A program made the position numbers and the translations under genes. The notes under the pieces are model-generated. The model did no database searches, was not told the DNA's origin, and saw only the letters and a program-made list of their open reading frames with translations. DNA of 64,000 nt from Mesodorylaimus sp. YZB2_4 (lineage: Eukaryota; Nematoda; Enoplea; Dorylaimida; Dorylaimidae), in the NCBI GenBank assembly GCA_030248295.1, contig JASANH010001438.1, positions 124,001 through 188,000 on the forward strand, in the 5' to 3' direction. This document shows, piece after piece, positions 57,135-64,000 of the stretch (positions are counted from its first letter, which is position 1; each line of letters starts with the position of its first letter).

Positions 57135-57551
57135 TCATTGACCTATCTGTTTAGCTTTGGTTGGCCGCCGAATAAAGACGCGGAGAACATCTGTATTAAA
57201 GGCTCTAAACCCATTCTCACGATAAATTAGCAAATCCTTATTTAATTTTAAAGAGGAGCTACTAATATTCATCATCATAAATTCCATGCATCTGGTCGAA
57301 AGTGCCAGGCATGCAAAACTGTACATCCCTGCGTTCGAAGACTCGCTGTGCCCCATTGCTGCAATAAAGTCCAGCAAAACTGCATATTCGTCAAAATGCC
57401 AGCCTAAAGCAGGAGATTGTGAAATTGAAAGTGCTGCCCTGAGTAACATAGTCCCTGAATATCCACTATACAAGAAGGGCAGATGTGAGCATCTTCTAAA
57501 AGCCACCTTCCCCAAGCTGGTGACATTAATTAGGCTAGTTGTTATGGTCAA
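57135..57551 (-). CDS. Possible exon of a membrane protein inside the inverted-repeat element
   Basis: Open for 138 codons; its first residues lie in the right arm of the inverted repeat. Mixed hydrophobic and basic content (YAVLLDFIAAMG, MYSFACLALSTRCMEFMMM, GFRAFNTDVLRVFIRRPTK) could belong to a multi-pass receptor of the invertebrate chemoreceptor kind, but there is no diagnostic motif and I could not join it to other exons in phase. Treat as unproven. Confidence 0.2.
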   Translation of the reverse strand: MTITTSLINVTSLGKVAFRRCSHLPFLYSGYSGTMLLRAALSISQSPALGWHFDEYAVLLDFIAAMGHSESSNAGMYSFACLALSTRCMEFMMMNISSSSLKLNKDLLIYRENGFRAFNTDVLRVFIRRPTKAKQIGQ

Positions 57552-57700
57552 CCCTAAAACCGCGAGTACATGTGACCAGCCAGTAGCCAGGCAGGATCTT
57601 TCTTGATCACCTTTTGTCAGCCTGGACTGGCCTGCTCTGAAGGCGTATCAAACCACATGTACCACCTTTCCAAGTTTCATTTCATGAATATTTTGCTAAT
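57530..57700. repeat. Right arm of the 170-bp inverted repeat
   Basis: Partner of 55871-56040 in opposite orientation. Shared words include ttgttatggtcaaccctaaaaccgcgag (split by few mismatches), gatcaccttttgtcagcctgg and ccacatgtac. Outer end attttgctaat. Confidence 0.8.
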
Positions 57701-58540
57701 AGCTAGTTGATTTCTTACACCAACAATGATTTCACGCCTTGCAAGAAGTTATACGATAATGATAATTAATTTTGAGCATGCATGCTTCGCGAAAGCAGAA
57801 TTCCCTATTCTAGCGACGTTCCCTATTCTGACTTACAACTAGTAGGCGCTTCACCCACAAACGGAGCTAACTGCTATAGTGACTGAAGCGATGGATGGCA
57901 TGCTACTGCAACAAGTCCTTACTGTTTTCATTCGCTAGGTGCGAAGTAACAGTATATTACTGCATTCCTTTCCTCGAAAATAAGTCAATTTATGTCAGAT
58001 TGCAAAAAATGGTAGCACCAGCTATTGATGTCAGAGTAGTATGAAAAACCCACCGGGTATCGACCTCTAGGCTTTCCGATTCTGGTCAGGTACCATATGC
58101 ACCAATTGCACCAAGGTACATATATGATAGATCAGTGAGAGTGCGATGGTGAGCCTCGCCGTGAATGAGGCGATTGCGTGGTATTACGTTATTTACAGAA
58201 AGTGTCAGCACGCATCATGAAGGTACGGGTATCACAAACAAAGTATGTAGGTATGCACACTCAAGCATGCGTTTCTGAGGCAGCTCAGCCAGCCTAGTCT
58301 CGGCTTGCATTTTATTAGACTGGGCTAAACAGATTGATAAAATATCCAACTACAGCTATTTTTAAACAACATCTCTAGCTTCCCGACCTGCCCTGACCCT
58401 ATCCATATCTGACCCTTACCAATACTCTCTTCTGTCATGTCCTGTGTATATGCCCCTGCTTCAGCAAAGCAGACTATCTATCTTAGCTCTGGTATTACTA
58501 CGACCCAGCCACTACAGAATTATCCATCGACTTGTAAAGT
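57701..58540. other. Intergenic, 3' flank of XDH-like copy B
   Basis: The part next to the gene resembles the 3' flank of copy A. Nothing else recognised. Confidence 0.5.
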
Positions 58541-61500
58541 TCAGACGGCGGCCACGTTGTGCGGTGTGTGATCGACCAGGCGAGCGAGGTGATCGTGCAT
58601 TTGAAGTCGGGTCTTCTCTGGTGTCAAGGGACTACCCACGTCGACGAATATGCCCGTTTCTCCCTGGGCTGCGCGGAAAGCGAGTATGGCGTCCTTGATA
58701 GCGTAGTGAACGGAGTAGCCGAGTGAGAAGGGAGGCTCGCCTACAGCCTGTCGGGAGGGCAAAACGAGGCTTATTGGCTTTGTAAAGAGGAAATGGGCAT
58801 TTTGCAGTCACCTTGGAATTGTAGATATTCCGTTTGAAACCCTCGTTTTTCAACAGAACAACGTCGAACTGCCTGGGCACAGTGGCCACAGACGGGATCC
58901 TATAGGTGAAGGCGGACGGAGTCAGCAACTTGCCGTCCTTGTCGAACAGCAGCTCCTCCATGGTCGACATACCCACACTCTGAAAAAGGGCCGCTTGCAC
59001 TAGGAGCAAAGGACTAGCAAGAAAGAACCAACCTGCATGAAGGCTCCCTCGATCTGGCCGACATCGATTGCAGGGTTGATGGTGTCTCCAACGTCCATGA
59101 CCAAGTGGCAGCGCAGCGCTTGGTAGTCGCCGGTCAGACAGTCAACTTCGACGACTGAAGCTGCGGCACCGCTGACGTAGTAACCAGGGTTGTCGGGCTT
59201 GGTGTCCTGGTAGCTAAGTCTGAAAGCAAGCGCACATGCACAGTACCTATGCTGGCCAAGACACGGGTATTCATGGGGAAAACGAAAGACAGAGAAGCAG
59301 AGTGCATACTTGCAATGAGCATGGGCAGCCAAGTGGCAGCGATCGAAGAATGCGGCCGCGATCCACTGTTCCCACGTGCCCTTCGGGTTGGCAGCCATGT
59401 ACGGTTCCAGACGCTCCAGAATTTCCTTACAGGCACTCTACGAATGCAAGGACGGAATGAGGGGGCATCTGACAGAGTAAGGTGACCAGAATCCCACCTG
59501 AACAGCTCGGCAGTAGACATCAGTGCCTACACTAGCGGCAGTCCATACGGAATTGGGGATCTTATCGGTGGCACTTTCGATGATGGTGACACGCTCGAAG
59601 GGCACGTTCAGAGTGCTCGCTGCAGTCTATAGTATAGGCCAACCAGGGGTAAGATTTAGTCCAGCTATTCCATAACACACTTACCATCATGACCTTGGTA
59701 TTCAGACCTTGACCCATCTCCGTGCCACCTTGGCAAATTTGCACACTGCCATCGCGATAAACAGTTACCAACACGCTCCCCTGAAAGACTGGCGATGAGC
59801 TGGCTCCTCGTGGACTCTAGTAGTGTACCTGCTCGATCAGGGACGCCTCAACGCCTTGGGCCCAGTAAACTGGGATTATGGCCATGCCGCGCTTCTTCCA
59901 TTGGTGGTGCCTAGAACACTCGACGTCACCCTAACTATGAGATTACGAAACACCTGCTGTACCTGTTGTATTCGTCGACCTCGTGTCTGGTTTTCTCGTA
60001 CTTTGACCGTAGCTTGCACTGCGCCCAGCAGTCGCGGAGCTCAAAGTCGCGTACGATCGAGTGATTCAGGTGAGTGTCGCCGAGTTTGTAAAAGTTGATT
60101 TCCCGAACCTGAAACTTAAAACAGAATGAGTCAACTGAACTACGCAGTGCAATGTACTATACCTGATCGAGAGGGAAACTCAAGCTGCGTCCAACCCTCT
60201 CAATGATCTCCTCTATCGCAAACTGCGCTTCTACCACCCCGAACCCTCGCATAGCAGTGCTGGATGGTAGGTTTGTTCTGCATATGTAAGCGTCGGCTTG
60301 CAAGTGTGGAATGTTGTAGCAGTGGTCGACGGTTTGCAAATGGTATTGAATGTACTAGAGAAAGCGCATTTATTTTTATCATACTGTATGTCGAATAGGA
60401 TACCCCGCATTCTTACTATTCCTGACAAATCCAAACTCCAGCCGGCGTTGGCATAAGCGACTATATGCAAGGCGAGGACACGCCCATCTTCAGCTACTCC
60501 GACCTGGAGAGATAGAGAGAGGTTGCATGACCTGCTTGTCAGAGCGTGATGAGTATAAATAATTTACCTCATACTTCCACAAATGAGCGTGTCGTTTACC
60601 AGTCGCTGCAAAATCATCTTGGCGATTCAAGACGCAGCGGACTGGTCGGTTCAATCTAAAGTACGAGAAAATTGTGAAACTTTAGAGGAAATCATAGTAC
60701 TCCCATGCGTCTTCTTTGAGAGTGCTCTTTGACACGTGCTGTCGTTTACGTCTAGTGGTTGTTTCCTGACTGAAAATGTCCATTATTGCAGAAATTCGGG
60801 AATGCAATCGGGAGGTCCTGGGTTCAAAGTCGGTTCCTGATTTATTCTTCCTCATTATTTTTAGAAAATTGACGATGATTCGCGCGTGCGTGGGCACCAC
60901 TGGCAACAAAGAAGCTTGGAAAAGCAAATAGATAAACAGAGACTACTCTACTTCCTTCTGTGCTTGGGCAGCCGCGTCAGCACTGACCTCGTTACAGTCA
61001 TCCGATAAAGGCTTGCGCAAGTGCGAAAATAAAAGGTAGCTGGGACGAATGGTACCATGCTGTATGCTGTACCACATGAAATCCTTGGCTTGCCCTAGAG
61101 CAAACTAGGGCTGACCAGAGGATGGCTCAAGCCACAGGAACCAACCCACGCAGTCCACGGACACCTCGTGTTATAGTTTATTGCCACCACACCACAAGGG
61201 CCGTGTAGACTCACAATTCGGGGAGCAGCCGCACGTGCCGGCCGTCGAAGGGGTTCTGACGGACCTGAGCCCGAAGTGCTCACAGAGCAAGTTCGGACCA
61301 GGAACTCAAGACTAGTTCTCTACCGATGCCTGCAATCAGACCAGTCACTCGACTTCGACCTCGCTCTCGGTCTCGTGCTGGCCCTGACTTAGGAAACGCG
61401 GACCAGTTCCCTGAACCAGTGCACTAATAGGCCAGAGGGCACAGTACATGCCTAGGGCTACACACAGGCCTTCTAAAGCTACATCTCTCAGCTAAGGCTC

Positions 61501-64000
61501 GGATGTATGCAGAGCAGCTATGTACAGATGAACCTCGGGCTCCGTACCTGGACCCCTCTGTTTCGTATGTTCAATCGCTAATTCAGTGAGAAATGTAATT
61601 AGAAAACAGGCTGTTGTACCAACTCACATATTTTGTCAAAGTCTGCCACAGAAGCTAACACACGCCAATCAAACGCTTCAGTGAAAAGTCGTTACAGGGC
61701 ATCATCATAGAAATTTCCAGGAAAACTTAGGGGAGAGACAGGGAGGAAATCAGGATGAACTGCCAGAGACTAAAAACAGCACTGGTAAGTCGCAGCAACC
61801 AGCAATAGTACCTACACAGATGGGACAAGAGATCCTGCCTATCCTGTAATCCCTTTCGAGCGCGAGACGAAGCAGACGAGACAAAGTATACGAGTACATG
61901 GGCAAAAAAACTGGGCGCTGAACGTGAATAATATATATTATTTCCAATATTCTGACGGTGATTTTAGAGCGTAGTTCGTCTTTAAAAGTAAAATGCAATA
62001 CTCGCCAGCTAAACGTACTTCCTTGCAGCTAGTGCAGCGGAATGTAACGGTTTCGAATGACTCGTCTGTTTGCCTCCAAACCCACCGCCCATACGTTTCA
62101 ACTTAGCGACCACCTTGTGGGCGGGAATTCCGAGTGCAGCCGCTGCTTCATGTTGGGCGAAGCTGATCGCTTGCGATGAACTATAGATCTCGTATTCATC
62201 ACCGTCCTGAAAGCATGGTCACACCAGGACTACCTGCCTAGATAGATAAGCCAGATACCTTTGGAATAACCAAGCAGTTATTCGGTTCCATGTAAAAGTG
62301 CTCCTGGAATCCGAGAGAAATCTCGCCTTTCAAAACCAGGTGGCAATTGGGAAAGATTGCTGCCGGCGGTTGGCCCCGTTTGTGATGTCCTTCTTCAGGG
62401 AAGAATGAATGGGCGGCTATGGCGTCCTTAGAAAATGAAAAAGATTGTAACGGCGTCTAAACAGACAAGCATTCCTGGCACCTCCACACTCAAGATGACA
62501 GGCAAGTCCTCGTAATGCACTTTGACCAAACTGGCTGCCCGTCTGGCGATCAATAAATCCTCGGCCACGATGGCTCCGATGATCTGGCCGATGGCGTGCA
62601 CCTGCAACAATGGGATCAAGGCTGAGGCTACAAGCCCGAACGGGTACCCGAGCGAAGCAGTTTACCTCTCCCTCAGCAAACATTGGTTCATCGCCGAATG
62701 GTGCTTGCGGTCTCGAGGACCCGTGCGGCGGAATGTCCCTCGAGTCTATGTAAGTCAGAACTCCAGGAACACGCAAGGCCGCAGACGTGTCCACCTTGGT
62801 GATCCTTGCGTGACCACGCTCACTGTAGATCAACACGGCGTGGCACTCGCCTGAGAGAGGAGTTCTTAAAAGGAAAACTGAGACTTCCTCAACCTTCCTT
62901 ACCGAGTATGGAGGGTATGTCATCGTTGTAAATGGCCTCTCCAGTGGTGTGCTTCTCTCCAGACTGATGCATGATTGGACGTCCAATTGGGTCCAGAGGC
63001 GCGCGACTATGAGCTGTGTCCTAAAAAAAGGAGACTGCTACTCTAATTGCATTCAACAATAACAATACATACGTAGTATATTTGAGTGGCCTTCATCGGG
63101 TCTGGGTGCGGGTAATCGATTAGTGACTGGAAATCGATCGCCTAAAATCAAATCAATCGACCCAGTTTTGGGTCGCTTATTGGGCTCATCTCACTTCGTG
63201 TTGTCTGCCGTCCAGTTCCAACGTCACCAGTTCGAAGAATTTTCTGAAGAACGACATGCACAGCACGACTCTGTATCCAACTCGGACACCCTTGTTATCG
63301 ATTATCGTGCTGGCCTCGTGGTTGATTAGTGTGGTTCCGTGCTCCAGGAGGCTCTCATCCCATTCCCTAAAAAGGAGTTGTCCACACTCCATCCTACATG
63401 ATCCAGTCGTCACTTGCCTTCCCTCGAGCTCTCGGGCGGTCGCTTCGGCGAAGGTCGGATGGCCTGCCAGTCCTCCGAACACGAAGGCAGCATCTCCAAC
63501 AACGTGTGTAGCAGCGAACGTGATTCTCATGGCGGCGTTCACAATTGGTCCATCGGGGCCGTGGCGCTGGCCTTGTTTGAACACGTAGAACTTGTCGTGC
63601 TGCAAGCAAGGCCCGCTTTGCTAGGTTTCAGCATGGACGTCAACTTTGCTCACCTCGGTCGAAAATGGGATGGTGACCCCAGTGATCACTTCACCAGGGG
63701 CCAAGTCGCCACCTCTGAAGTAGCTGTCATTTTTTTCCAGTTTGATCAGTCGCTTGCCCCCTCGGCCAGAAATTTCCAAAGTGGACGAGCAGGCCATCAA
63801 GCAGACGGCGATGTCAGACACTGGAAACGCCACGTTGCCGGCCCAGCTGAGGAAGTTGCGAACGTGCTGGTTGCCCAGCAAAAGAATCAGCCGCGCCAAG
63901 CCAGCCATGAACTTGGACTGGTGCTCTGTCGTGAATCAAGGTTATTCCTTTTCCCGGCTTTGTAACGTATGTTCAGCCTACCTGGGATGCTGGCGATGGC
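58541..64000 (-). CDS. XDH: Xanthine dehydrogenase/aldehyde oxidase-like enzyme, copy B, 5' part beyond the window
   Basis: Tandem paralogue of the 47.0-53.6 kb gene. Equivalents of exons 10 (partial, 64000-63982) to 30 (58747-58541) are present and every complete exon has the same length as in copy A, so it is intact as far as seen. Examples: 63925-63654, 62850-62666, 62206-62019, 60655-60568, 60354-60163, 59219-59033. It keeps [10 protein letters not shown] (Gln at the bovine Glu802 position) and [11 protein letters not shown] with the catalytic Glu. At the position of bovine Arg880 it has Tyr, as in some mammalian aldehyde oxidases, where copy A has His. Exon 20 reads VLNRQDDF where A has VLSRHDDF. 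The intron after exon 19 is 1.36 kb (0.3 kb in A), enlarged by repeats at 60.7 and 61.1-61.5 kb. The N-terminal Fe-S domains and promoter lie past position 64000. Confidence 0.93.
60735..60870 (+). repeat. tRNA-derived SINE-like sequence inside a copy B intron
   Basis: Contains tctagtggttgtttcctga (A-box-like, about 60751-60769) and ctgggttcaaagtc (B-box-like, about 60818-60831) at about 67 bases, longer than in a tRNA, followed by a pyrimidine/T-rich tail. No cloverleaf forms, so it is not a working tRNA gene. Absent from the corresponding intron of copy A. Confidence 0.45.
61083..61455. repeat. Dispersed repeat, family 1, copy B, in an intron of XDH-like copy B
   Basis: Matches 4259-4660 in the same orientation, more than 56 kb away. 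It lies within the enlarged intron between exons 19 and 20 of the second XDH-like gene and is missing from the same intron of copy A, so it arrived after the duplication or was lost from A. Confidence 0.8.

Overview
The window is nuclear DNA from an invertebrate animal. Protein-coding genes are split by many short introns (mostly about 45-80 bases, a few of 0.3-1.4 kb) with GT-AG and occasional GC-AG borders. The protein families are animal ones: stomatin, a ZnT/SLC30 zinc transporter, cytoplasmic poly(A)-binding protein, an SMYD protein, an ER Hsp70 and a molybdo-flavoenzyme with the 1,333-residue animal xanthine dehydrogenase layout. I cannot name the species. Exon boundaries below were read by hand from splice signals, reading-frame phase and family alignment from memory.

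Layout. 2.1-3.2 kb (-): rhodopsin-like GPCR with a frame break. 8.1-10.5 kb (+): a Ser-rich unrecognised protein preceded by a broken duplicate of part of its first exon. 13.5-16.4 kb (-): complete 9-exon PABP. 21.1-23.2 kb (-): probable single-pass membrane protein, only partly resolved. 24.7-26.5 kb (-): SMYD-like SET/MYND protein. 29.5-32.3 kb (+): BiP-like ER Hsp70 with an unusual charged N-terminal spacer and an RDEL tail. 34.4-42.4 kb (+): stomatin gene. 43.6-46.1 kb (-): ZnT2/3/8-like zinc transporter. 47.0-53.6 kb (-): complete 30-exon xanthine dehydrogenase/aldehyde oxidase-like gene, followed by a second tandem copy at 58.5-64.0 kb (-) whose 5' part lies beyond the window. Between genes lie dispersed repeats, tRNA-derived SINE-like pieces, a DNA element with 170-bp inverted ends, and stretches in which I see nothing.

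The strongest observation is the 5' side of the stomatin gene. At least six separate ATG-starting exons lie over 5.7 kb upstream of the common second exon. Each ends at a plausible donor and all are in the same phase (one base into a codon), so each would splice in frame onto the same membrane-hairpin/SPFH body. This predicts a family of stomatins with interchangeable cytosolic N-termini.

The second is the XDH/AOX tandem pair. Both copies keep the catalytic GEPP glutamate but have lost residues that define xanthine binding, and they differ from each other at the position of bovine Arg880 (His in one, Tyr in the other). Near-identical and diverged blocks alternate along the pair, suggesting gene conversion.

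The genes do not form a pathway. They look like ordinary independent neighbours in a compact metazoan genome.
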